In this document: one piece after another, positions 1-5,683 of the stretch
Numbering within the stretch: position 1 is the first letter of the stretch
How the letters are laid out: each line of letters opens with the position of its first letter
NCBI GenBank assembly: GCA_037969115.1
Contig: JBBKWQ010000376.1
Location: forward strand, 1-7,200
Length of the DNA stretch: 7,200 nt
Direction of reading: 5' to 3'
DNA from: JBBKWQ01 sp037969115
Lineage (GTDB): Bacteria > Actinomycetota > Acidimicrobiia > Acidimicrobiales > Ilumatobacteraceae
The notes under the pieces: generated by a model
Databases searched by the model: none
What the model was told of the DNA's origin: nothing
The model's input: only the letters and a program-made list of their open reading frames with translations
Translations under genes and position numbers: made by a program

Positions 1-11
1 GGTGGTGGTGG

Positions 12-593
12 TCAGCTTGCGTCGGCGCGGATGGCGGACACTTCGAACTCGAGGGTGACCTTCTCGCTGACCAAGACGCCGCCGGCGTCGAGGGCGGCGT
101 TCCAGTTGACGCCCCAGTCCTTGCGGTTGACGGTCGTCGTGCCGTCGAGGCCGATGCGCTCGTTGCCGAATGGGTCGACGGCGGTGCCGGTGTACTCGAA
201 GTCGATGGTCACGGGCTTGGTGACGCCCTTGATCGTGAGGTCACCGGTCACCCGGTAGTTGTCGGCGTCGACCTGCTCGACAGCGGTCGAGGCGAAGGTG
301 ATTTCGGGGTAGGCCTCCATGTCGAAGAAGTCGTTCGAGCGAAGGTGGGCGTCACGGTCGGCGTTGCGGGTGTCGATGCTGGCTGCCTTGATCGTCAGCT
401 GCAGGTGCGAGTTGGTCGGGTCGTCGGCGTCGAACGAGCCGGACCCGTCGAACTCGTTGAACGACCCACGGACCTTGGTGACCATGGCGTGGCGGGCCAC
501 GAAACCAATCCGGCTGTGAGTCGGATCGATGGCGTAGGTGCCGGTCGGGATGGCGGGGGCCGTCGTGGTGGTGATTGCGGTGGTGGTGCTCAT
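12..593 (-). CDS. YceI family protein (lipocalin-like, polyisoprenoid-binding fold)
   Basis: 193 residues, the usual size for a YceI-domain protein. YceI proteins form a lipocalin-like beta barrel that binds isoprenoid or other amphipathic ligands. The family hallmarks are all present: YAIDPTHSRIGF at residues 20-31 opening the barrel, the RDAHLRSNDFFD segment at 80-91 followed by AYPEITF, GDLTIKGVTKPV at 117-128, and RKDWGVNW at 157-164 near the end. There is no hydrophobic signal peptide. The N-terminus is instead a Thr/Ala-rich tail (residues 2-19), so the protein is probably cytoplasmic, unlike periplasmic E. coli YceI. The ATG start is supported by an AGGAG ribosome site (604-608 on the opposite strand), 10 bases upstream. 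It is transcribed divergently from a MarR regulator, a common arrangement for yceI genes, and probably shares its operator. The physiological ligand cannot be read from sequence. Confidence 0.95.
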   Translation of the reverse strand: MSTTTAITTTTAPAIPTGTYAIDPTHSRIGFVARHAMVTKVRGSFNEFDGSGSFDADDPTNSHLQLTIKAASIDTRNADRDAHLRSNDFFDMEAYPEITFASTAVEQVDADNYRVTGDLTIKGVTKPVTIDFEYTGTAVDPFGNERIGLDGTTTVNRKDWGVNWNAALDAGGVLVSEKVTLEFEVSAIRADAS

Positions 594-624
594 AAGAGTG
601 CTTCTCCTGGGGAGTTGGTTGATA

Positions 625-645
625 TGTCATCCAACATGGTGGACA
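625..645. promoter_or_regulatory. Candidate MarR operator: 21-bp imperfect palindrome
   Basis: The two arms, TGTCATCCAA and ATGGTGGACA, lie around a central C at 635. Seven of ten symmetric positions pair (TGTC..CCA / TGG..GACA). MarR dimers typically bind imperfect palindromes of roughly this length between their own gene and a divergent target, and this one sits in the middle of the intergenic gap. The hexamer GTCATC (626-631) recurs at 647-652, exactly 21 bp further on, and might be a second half-site. The sequence is seen directly; the binding role is inferred. Confidence 0.45.
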
Positions 646-663
646 CGTCATCTATTCCCACGT

Positions 664-667
664 AGGA
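664..667 (+). promoter_or_regulatory. Ribosome binding site (AGGA) that fixes the GTG start of the MarR gene
   Basis: AGGA lies 8 bases before the GTG at 676. It favours this start over the upstream ATG at 538, which would place 46 extra residues inside the divergent yceI-like gene and the operator. Confidence 0.6.
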
Positions 668-675
668 TCTTTGTC

Positions 676-1155
676 GTGGAAGAACCTCAATGGTTGAACG
701 AGCGCGAGGAGCGGGCGTGGCGATCGCTGCAGTTCATGCAGATGCGCCTCGACGGTGAACTTGCCGGTCAACTCGCTGCTGATTCGGGTTTGTCGTACCC
801 GGACTACCTCGTGCTCGTGGCGCTCACCGACCGTCCCGACGGTCGGATGCGTCTGTTCGAGCTCGGCGAGATCCTCGGCTGGGAGAAGAGCCGGCTCTCG
901 CATCACGTCGCCCGCATGACCAAACGTGACCTCGTCACCAAGGAACCCTGTGACGCCGACCGCCGCGGCGCCTACGTCGTCATCACAACGCAGGGCCGTA
1001 CCGAGATCGCCGCCGCCGCCCCGGGCCACCTGGCCGCCGTTCGGCGCCTGTTCGTCGACCGGCTCACTCCGTCACAGCTCGATGCCATCGGCGAAGTAGC
1101 CGACACCGTTCTCGCCGCGCTCGACGAACCGACCCAACCCTGGAGACTTCGATGA
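676..1155 (+). CDS. MarR family winged-helix transcriptional regulator
   Basis: 159 residues from a GTG start, normal for MarR. The winged helix-turn-helix spans about residues 42-106. The recognition-helix region is WEKSRLSHHVARM (69-81), and the wing carries the family's Asp-Arg-Arg-Gly pattern (D95-G98) in a CDADRRGAYVVIT segment. Flanking helices at 8-36 and about 112-150 would form the dimer interface. MarR proteins are usually repressors released by small aromatic ligands or by oxidation. The single Cys92 at the base of the wing is a possible redox site, but the same position is often Cys in related actinobacterial MarRs, so I make no functional claim. The gene overlaps the downstream dioxygenase by 4 bases (ATGA), implying translational coupling, and is divergent from the yceI-like gene. 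Autoregulation through the palindrome at 625-645 is the likely mode of control. Confidence 0.92.
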   Translation: MEEPQWLNEREERAWRSLQFMQMRLDGELAGQLAADSGLSYPDYLVLVALTDRPDGRMRLFELGEILGWEKSRLSHHVARMTKRDLVTKEPCDADRRGAYVVITTQGRTEIAAAAPGHLAAVRRLFVDRLTPSQLDAIGEVADTVLAALDEPTQPWRLR

Positions 1156-1958
1156 CCGATGCCGCGACAATGCCAGCAGTGTTCATCGGGCACGGCAGCC
1201 CGATGAACACCCTCGAAAACAACCGCTACACCGACGCCTGGCGCGCGTTCGGCGCCTCCGTCCCCAAGCCTCGTGCCGTGCTCGTCATCTCCGCGCACTG
1301 GTACACGAACGCCACAGCGGTCACGGCAATGCCACAGCCGCGGGTGATCCACGACTTCTACGGCTTCCCCGACGAATTGTTCGCCTACGACTATCCCGCA
1401 CCGGGTCATCCCGAAGTCGCCAAGCTCGTCGTCGACATGGTCAAGCCGCAGTGGGTCGGGCTCGACATCGACAGCTGGGGACTCGACCATGGCACGTGGT
1501 CGGTACTCGCCCACATGTTCCCGAGCGCGGACATCCCAGTCGTGCAGCTGTCGATCAACGCCCTCCAGCCCCTCGACTACCACGTCGACATCGGCGCCCG
1601 CCTGGCACCCCTTCGTCGTCAAGGCGTGCTCGTCGTGGGCAGCGGCAATCTCGTGCACAACCTGAGCCGAACCGACTGGAGCCAGCCCGCAGGTGGGTTC
1701 GACTGGAACCACCGCTTCGACGATGCAGCCATCTCACTCATGCACGAGCGCCCGGGCGACATCCTCGAGCTCGTCGACCACGACGACTTCGACCTCGCCG
1801 TGCCCACACCCGACCACTTCATTCCGCTGCTCTACATCGCCGCACTCGCAGCCGCGACCAACGACACCACCGACGTGCTCGTCGACGGACCCGCGTTCGG
1901 TTCGATCTCCATGACCAGCTACTCCCTCGGGGCGGACCCCGACCAAGCAAATATCTGA
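1152..1958 (+). CDS. LigB-like extradiol ring-cleavage dioxygenase, 4,5-DOPA dioxygenase (YgiD/DODA) family
   Basis: 268 residues, the full length for the class III extradiol (LigB superfamily) enzymes related to plant DODA and E. coli YgiD. These cytoplasmic enzymes use a non-heme metal held by histidines to open a catechol ring with O2, for example L-DOPA to 4,5-seco-DOPA. The expected motifs are in order: GHGSPMN with His14, SAHWY with His49, GLDHGTWSVL with His113, and GSGNLVHNL with His169. DHFIPLLY follows with His222. By analogy with YgiD, His14, His49, His169 and probably His222 would be metal ligands and His113 would act in the active site. The start is ATG with GGAG 6 bases upstream (1142-1145), overlapping the MarR stop. 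The native substrate is unknown. Many bacterial members are annotated as DOPA dioxygenases without proof, and linkage to MarR suggests catechol or quinone detoxification. Confidence 0.93.
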   Translation: MTDAATMPAVFIGHGSPMNTLENNRYTDAWRAFGASVPKPRAVLVISAHWYTNATAVTAMPQPRVIHDFYGFPDELFAYDYPAPGHPEVAKLVVDMVKPQWVGLDIDSWGLDHGTWSVLAHMFPSADIPVVQLSINALQPLDYHVDIGARLAPLRRQGVLVVGSGNLVHNLSRTDWSQPAGGFDWNHRFDDAAISLMHERPGDILELVDHDDFDLAVPTPDHFIPLLYIAALAAATNDTTDVLVDGPAFGSISMTSYSLGADPDQANI

Positions 1959-2007
1959 CACCGGCACGATTCGCAAACTCTCTGGCCGGCGCATGAGCCG
2001 GATGTCA
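1956..2007. terminator. Possible bidirectional terminator between convergent genes (weak)
   Basis: The 46-base convergent gap is bounded by TGACACCGG (1956-1964) and CCGGATGTCA (1998-2007), which can pair over 9 bp with one bulged A at 2002. Inside lies a competing small hairpin, CCGGC (1986-1990), GCATGA loop, GCCGG (1997-2001). The outer arms include the stop codons of both converging genes. There is no U-tract on either strand, so this is at best an atypical terminator. Confidence 0.25.
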
Positions 2008-3453
2008 GTTGATGTGCCGCAGGCTTGGCCAGAGTTGGTCCCACGGTCGGCGCGGAGCTTCGCAGCGCCAGAGGGGCGCCCCTTGTTCCTCGTTGTCGAC
2101 ATCGTTGGGCATGACGATCGAGCCGAGTTGGCGGCAGCCGTTCAGGAACTCCCCCGGCGCTCGATATCCCACGACCAGGACGGGGCCGGTCGAGCCGGGT
2201 GGCTGTCGGAAGTCGGCGTAGGAGTTGTGCCCGGAGTACGCCGGGGGCAGACCGTGAGTTGGCCCGTATCGATCGATTGCTCCGGCTTCGCCGTAGTTGC
2301 CGGTGAGGATGACGGCCGTGCCATCGCCGCCATCGAGCCGCGTGTAGTCCTCTGCGATCCGATCGACGAACTCCGGCCATCCGATCATCTCGAGCGGCTC
2401 TGGGTTGACCGCAGACGCCGGCGAGTCGACGACGACAGAAACGGGAAGGAGCGGCAGCACGAGAACCGCAGTGACGACCCCGTTCAACGCGATCATCGAC
2501 GACACCAAAGAGCGGTGTTGGCGACACCAATCGACCAGTTGGACGGCGGCAACTGCCGTTAGCGCCGGGAGCGCCCCGGCTGCATAGTAGGGCCGACCGG
2601 CGGTGACGATCACGAGCACCAACACCACGACGAACCCAACGGAGATGAGCCGCGAGTCGCGCAGGGCGTGGCCGCGCAGTTGCCGCCACCAACCGATCGC
2701 AACGCCAATGGCGATCGGTGGGCCCAGGAAGAGCAACTGGAACGGAACCGTCAGCAGACGGTTCTCGGTCGCCTCGTCGGCGATCCCCGCGCTCAGCTCC
2801 AGCACCGGCCATCCGTGAGTGGCCTGCCACCACAGATTGGGGGACCACACCACCAGCGCGATCACAGTACCGATGATCGTCCACCTGCTGAGGAGCACCC
2901 GCCGGTCCGGCAACACGACAAGGGCAGCGCCGAACGCGACGACAGCGAACAACATGGTGAGCTTGTTGAGCAATCCGACGCCCACGACCGCGCCGAGCAG
3001 CACGAACCAGCGTTGATCCCCCGTTCGCACGATGTGGCACAACACCCAAATGGACACGGTCCAGGTGAGCACGTCGACGGTCGGGGTCGTGAGCATGTGA
3101 CCGAAGGCGAGCACCGTGGCCGTCGTTGCCGTGGTCCAGGCTGTGAGCGTGGCCGCACCCCGGCCACCGCCAAGTTCGGTAGCGACCCCGGCACTCGCAA
3201 CCACGATCCCGGATGCGACAAGAGCCGGCATCACGCGAAGGCCGACGAGCGTGTCGCCGAACAGCCGCTGGGACAGCCACCCGAGCATCGGCGTGACCGG
3301 CGGATGGTCGACGTATCCCCACGCCGGGTATTCAGCGTTTTCCATGAAGTAGAGCTCGTCACGATGGAACCCGTAGCGCCCGGCGACGGCCAGCAGCAGC
3401 ACCAACACCACACCGGTCGGGATGAAGACGTTCACCCCGAGTCGGGCCGACAT
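2005..3453 (-). CDS. GT39/ArnT-like integral membrane glycosyltransferase (PMT_2-type)
   Basis: 482 residues from the chosen ATG. The protein has many membrane segments (for example about 11-25, 71-92, 100-118, 124-142, 149-180, 190-206, 236-254, 270-285, 291-308, 318-341) and a soluble C-terminal domain from about 355. The architecture matches the GT-C fold of PMT/ArnT enzymes, which move sugars from polyprenyl-phosphate donors to acceptors on the outer face of the membrane. HRDELYF (30-36) supplies the acidic pair Asp32-Glu33 in the first external loop. GYVDHPPVTPML (46-57), LLNKLTMLF (161-169), WWQATHGWP (208-216) and TAGRPYYAAGALPAL (284-298) are typical of the family. Cys440 and Cys464 in the C-terminal domain could form a disulfide. 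The open frame extends to a TTG at 3552, with another ATG at 3471; the ATG at 3453 was preferred because of its ribosome site and position just before membrane segment 1. Substrate is unknown. It lies 46 bases downstream of the response regulator and is probably in its operon. Confidence 0.88.
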   Translation of the reverse strand: MSARLGVNVFIPTGVVLVLLLAVAGRYGFHRDELYFMENAEYPAWGYVDHPPVTPMLGWLSQRLFGDTLVGLRVMPALVASGIVVASAGVATELGGGRGAATLTAWTTATTATVLAFGHMLTTPTVDVLTWTVSIWVLCHIVRTGDQRWFVLLGAVVGVGLLNKLTMLFAVVAFGAALVVLPDRRVLLSRWTIIGTVIALVVWSPNLWWQATHGWPVLELSAGIADEATENRLLTVPFQLLFLGPPIAIGVAIGWWRQLRGHALRDSRLISVGFVVVLVLVIVTAGRPYYAAGALPALTAVAAVQLVDWCRQHRSLVSSMIALNGVVTAVLVLPLLPVSVVVDSPASAVNPEPLEMIGWPEFVDRIAEDYTRLDGGDGTAVILTGNYGEAGAIDRYGPTHGLPPAYSGHNSYADFRQPPGSTGPVLVVGYRAPGEFLNGCRQLGSIVMPNDVDNEEQGAPLWRCEAPRRPWDQLWPSLRHIN

Positions 3454-3462
3454 CTTCAGTGA

Positions 3463-3466
3463 TCCT
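3463..3466 (-). promoter_or_regulatory. Ribosome binding site (AGGA) selecting the glycosyltransferase start
   Basis: On the minus strand AGGA stands 9 bases before the ATG at 3453-3451. The alternative ATG at 3471 has only a weak GAG upstream. The TTG at 3552 would overlap the response regulator by about 53 bases. Confidence 0.5.
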
Positions 3467-3473
3467 GACATGC

Positions 3474-3504
3474 CGGTCTCAATCGTGGACGTCGCGGTCT
3501 CAAT
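3474..3504. repeat. 10-bp direct repeat, 21-bp period, at the regulator/glycosyltransferase junction
   Basis: CGGTCTCAAT occurs at 3474-3483 and again at 3495-3504 (ATTGAGACCG on the coding strand). The copies are exact and start 21 bp apart, two helical turns. One copy covers the response regulator stop codon and the other sits about 20 bases upstream of the chosen glycosyltransferase start. It could be a small duplication or a pair of protein-binding half-sites for a promoter internal to the operon. Confidence 0.5.
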
Positions 3505-4177
3505 GGCCGATGTCCTGGTCGCCGGGGGTGATGAGGCCGCTCTCGTAGGCAAACACGACGGCTTGGGCGCGATCGCGGAGCCCGAGCTTCGTCAGGATGT
3601 TGGAGACGTGGCTCTTCACCGTCGCCGAGCCGATATAGAGCGAGTCCGCGATCTCGGAGTTGTTCGCGCCGCGGGCCAGTTCGGAGAGGACTTCTCGCTC
3701 GCGATCGGTGAGCGTGTCGAGTCGGCGCGCGGTGGTGGTGTCGATGGCGAGGGTGGTCGTGAACCGGCTGATGAGGCGGCGGGTGATGGTGGGGTCGAGG
3801 AGCGCGCCGCCGTCGTTGACGGTGCGGACGGCCGGGGCGAGGTCTTCCGGTGGGATGTCTTTGAGTACGAATCCGCTGGCTCCGGCTCGAAGGGCTTGGT
3901 AGACGTATTCGTCGGGGTCGAAGGTGGTCAAGATGATGACCCGGAGTGGCCAGTCAGCTTCGGCGAGGATCGTCGCGGTTGCGGTCAAGCCGTCCATTTC
4001 GGGCATGCGGATGTCCATGAGTACGACGTCGGGGTGGTGTTGTCGAACGGCGTCGATGGCTTCGATGCCGTTGCCCGCTTCAGCGACGACCTCGATGTCG
4101 TCTTGGTGCTCGAGCACCAGGGCGAACCCTCTGCGCACGAGGGCTTGGTCGTCGACGACCGCGACCCGGATGCTCAT
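3500..4177 (-). CDS. NarL/LuxR-type two-component response regulator
   Basis: 225 residues, a standard NarL-family length. The receiver domain (about 1-118) has the acidic pocket Asp9-Asp10, phosphoacceptor Asp55 in VVLMDIRMPEMDG, the switch Thr84 in VIILTTF, and Lys106 in GFVLKD, so it should be phosphorylatable. A linker (about 120-153) leads to a LuxR/GerE helix-turn-helix at about 155-218. That domain begins with LTDREREVLSELARG, and its recognition helix lies around SATVKSHVSNILTKLG. It is therefore a DNA-binding transcription factor controlled by the kinase encoded just upstream. The ATG overlaps the kinase stop codon (ATGA), with GGAG 5 bases upstream (4183-4186, minus strand), so translation of the pair is probably coupled. 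The regulon is unknown; the downstream glycosyltransferase and the cluster's own promoter are the first candidates. Confidence 0.97.
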   Translation of the reverse strand: MSIRVAVVDDQALVRRGFALVLEHQDDIEVVAEAGNGIEAIDAVRQHHPDVVLMDIRMPEMDGLTATATILAEADWPLRVIILTTFDPDEYVYQALRAGASGFVLKDIPPEDLAPAVRTVNDGGALLDPTITRRLISRFTTTLAIDTTTARRLDTLTDREREVLSELARGANNSEIADSLYIGSATVKSHVSNILTKLGLRDRAQAVVFAYESGLITPGDQDIGH

Positions 4178-5454
4178 GTGGACTCCGGTTCGATCGGGAT
4201 CCGTGCGAGCACTGTGAAACGGTTGCCCAAGCGGGGCCCGGCGTCAAGGGTGCCGCCGAGCAGTTCGGCGCGTTCGCGCATGCCGATGATGCCATAGCCG
4301 GATTGGGGCAGGTGTTTGGCCTGCGGAGCGTTGGAGGTGTTGGTGATCTCGATGCTGAGTTGGTGGTCGTCGGCCGTCACGAGTACGTCGACGGTGGGGC
4401 TGGGGCCGGCGTGTTTGACCACGTTGGTCAAAGATTCTTGGATGATGCGGTAGGTGGACAGGCCGACCACCGCCGCCGGTTCGTTTGGCAGATCCGGGAT
4501 CGTGAGCGAAACGTCGATGCCGGTTCGTGTGATCTGGTCGACGAGGGCAGCGATGTCGGCGATGCCCGGTTGGGGCCCGAGACCGTCGGGGTCGGCGTTG
4601 TCCGGTCGGAGAACCCCGACCAGTTGCCGTAGTTCGCCGAGCGCCTGACGCCCAGCGCGCTCGACGTCGCCCATCGCTTCAACGGCAGTGTCGATGTCGG
4701 AGCGGGCGATGGTCTTGGCTGCACCGGCTTGGACGGTCATCATGCTGACGCGGTGGGCGACCACGTCGTGAAGTTCGCGAGCGATTCGGGAACGTTCATC
4801 GGCGACGGCCAGGCGGGCTTCATCGTGTTGTCGGCGTTCGAGTTGGGCAGCACGGTCCTGGAGCAGGACGAGGTAGTCGCGACGATTGCGGACTCGATGA
4901 CCGATGTACCAGGGCAGCCAGGTGAAGAGCAGCGACCCTGCGACATCGACGGCTTGTTGGTCATCGATGGCGGTGCCCAGGGCGACGACGACAACCGCAA
5001 CCGTGATGGCCACGAGGCTGTGCCGGAGGTCGGTGACGTAGCGGCCGAGGCTGTAGAGCGCGAAGACCAGGGCGAGGTCCTGACCTTCGCCGTAGCCGAA
5101 CATCGCCCACACGACGAACGCGACGAGAATGAATCCCACGACCTGTACCGGTTGTCGGCGTCGCCACAGGAGCGCAGCCGCCATCGCAGTCAGGATCAAG
5201 TACGCGGCTGGGGTGAGGTCGCCGACCGCGCTTGGTGAGAACTCCTGACCATCGTCGAGACTGTTGGCGGCAACGGCGATCACCGATGCGATGAAGACGG
5301 CTGCTGCCAGGACGCCGTCGAACGATCGGGGCCAGCGCGTGAATGGGCCTCGCCGATGGCTCGGCCTGTGATCGATCCGGGTGCTCCACGGGCGAGACCA
5401 AACCGATGTGCCTGTCAAGTGCCTGCCGGTGGACTGGCGTGTCGCGTGGACCAT
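4174..5454 (-). CDS. NarL-type sensor histidine kinase (HisKA_3 / HATPase), membrane bound
   Basis: 426 residues from the ATG at 5454. A basic N-terminal stretch of about 45 residues precedes five or six membrane segments (about 47-65, 80-97, 102-120, 126-140, 147-163, 171-185), connected by very short loops. It has no sizeable extracellular sensor domain, as in DesK-like kinases that sense within the membrane. A coiled linker (about 187-216) leads to the HisKA_3 dimerisation domain with RIARELHDVVAHRVS; His229 is the phosphoacceptor. The ATPase domain has an N box, YRIIQESLTNVVKHA (Asn344), and a G box in GYGIIGMRERAELLGG (386-401). All catalytic motifs look intact. The stop overlaps the regulator start (ATGA). 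The start is uncertain: a TTG at 5463 is in frame 9 bases upstream, neither start has a good ribosome site, and the N-terminus may be shorter. Signal unknown. Confidence 0.96.
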   Translation of the reverse strand: MVHATRQSTGRHLTGTSVWSRPWSTRIDHRPSHRRGPFTRWPRSFDGVLAAAVFIASVIAVAANSLDDGQEFSPSAVGDLTPAAYLILTAMAAALLWRRRQPVQVVGFILVAFVVWAMFGYGEGQDLALVFALYSLGRYVTDLRHSLVAITVAVVVVALGTAIDDQQAVDVAGSLLFTWLPWYIGHRVRNRRDYLVLLQDRAAQLERRQHDEARLAVADERSRIARELHDVVAHRVSMMTVQAGAAKTIARSDIDTAVEAMGDVERAGRQALGELRQLVGVLRPDNADPDGLGPQPGIADIAALVDQITRTGIDVSLTIPDLPNEPAAVVGLSTYRIIQESLTNVVKHAGPSPTVDVLVTADDHQLSIEITNTSNAPQAKHLPQSGYGIIGMRERAELLGGTLDAGPRLGNRFTVLARIPIEPEST

Positions 5455-5502
5455 AGAGACCAATCACGGTACGCGCTCCGATCGGTTCGGTCATCCTGCT
5501 GG

Positions 5503-5524
5503 CGGCGGAGCAGCTCCTCCGCCG
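5503..5524. repeat. Inverted repeat, 8-bp GC-rich hairpin upstream of the kinase operon
   Basis: The arms CGGCGGAG (5503-5510) and CTCCGCCG (5517-5524) are perfect complements around a 6-base loop. The hairpin lies about 50-70 bases before the kinase start, where it could be a leader-RNA hairpin or an operator. It has no U-tract, so it is not a typical terminator. Confidence 0.4.
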
Positions 5525-5580
5525 TACGGGGGACGCCACCCAAGAATGCCCCCGACATCGGACGAGGCCGGCCGAGGCGA

Positions 5581-5600
5581 GATCCGCCGACGGGCGGGTC
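5581..5600. repeat. Inverted repeat, 8-bp stem with 4-base loop
   Basis: GATCCGCC (5581-5588) and GGCGGGTC (5593-5600) pair over eight positions, one a G.T wobble, around GACG. It lies 84 bases before the lipoprotein hydrolase start. Short GC stems are common by chance at this base composition, so its role is doubtful. Confidence 0.25.
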
Positions 5601-5683
5601 GGTCAATCGCTCCCGCGGGCGGCGACGTGCTCGACGGCATTTCTTACCGTTGAGTCGACCTTCCCATCCCGTTTGGAGCCGAC

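Larger units (their letters stand above)
594..675. promoter_or_regulatory. Divergent promoter/operator region between yceI-like and marR-like genes
   Basis: This 82-base gap separates two divergently read genes and must carry both promoters. It contains a 21-bp palindrome (listed separately) and ribosome sites for both genes. A possible leftward promoter is TGACGT, 18 bases, CATATC, read on the minus strand across the palindrome. A TTGATA at 619-624 could be a rightward -35 box, but I see no convincing -10 partner. The core promoter boxes are weak guesses; the regulatory role of the gap follows from the gene layout. Confidence 0.5.
5464..5683. promoter_or_regulatory. Divergent intergenic region between the kinase operon and the lipoprotein pair
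   Basis: This 220-base spacer should hold promoters for both flanking units. I see no confident -35/-10 pair on either strand. It contains two GC-rich hairpins (5503-5524 and 5581-5600, listed separately) and a GGAG ribosome site at 5675-5678 for the rightward gene. No convincing small gene was found in it. Confidence 0.5.

Noticed and set aside
1..12. GGT trinucleotide run at the window edge.
   Set aside because: Four units only, abutting the yceI-like stop codon and cut by the window edge; too short to call a functional repeat.
538..675. N-terminal extension of the MarR gene from an ATG at 538, giving 205 residues with a hydrophobic start.
   Set aside because: The extension is antisense to the yceI-like coding start and runs through the divergent operator. 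The GTG at 676 has a ribosome site and gives a normal MarR length.
972..1712. Leftward 246-codon frame antisense to the dioxygenase.
   Set aside because: All active-site motifs are on the plus strand; the antisense frame has no family features.
1919..3322. Long leftward frame of 467 codons overlapping the glycosyltransferase.
   Set aside because: It is a frame-shifted shadow of the GT39 gene: Arg-rich, without membrane segments or domain motifs, typical of high-GC third-position bias.
2668..3462. Rightward 264-codon frame antisense to the glycosyltransferase.
   Set aside because: Its composition (Arg/His/Gln/Pro/Asp-rich) and lack of any recognisable motif mark it as an antisense shadow.
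3422..4297. Rightward 291-codon frame antisense to the response regulator.
   Set aside because: The opposite strand encodes an unmistakable receiver-HTH protein; this frame is a Gly/Val/Asp-rich mirror of it.
5415..5558. Leftward small frame of about 47 codons (MSGAFLGGVPRTAEELLRRQ...) upstream of and overlapping the kinase start.
   Set aside because: Its composition looks somewhat protein-like, but it has no ribosome site, no recognisable family, and overlaps the kinase start in another frame. A leader peptide cannot be excluded, but there is no positive evidence.
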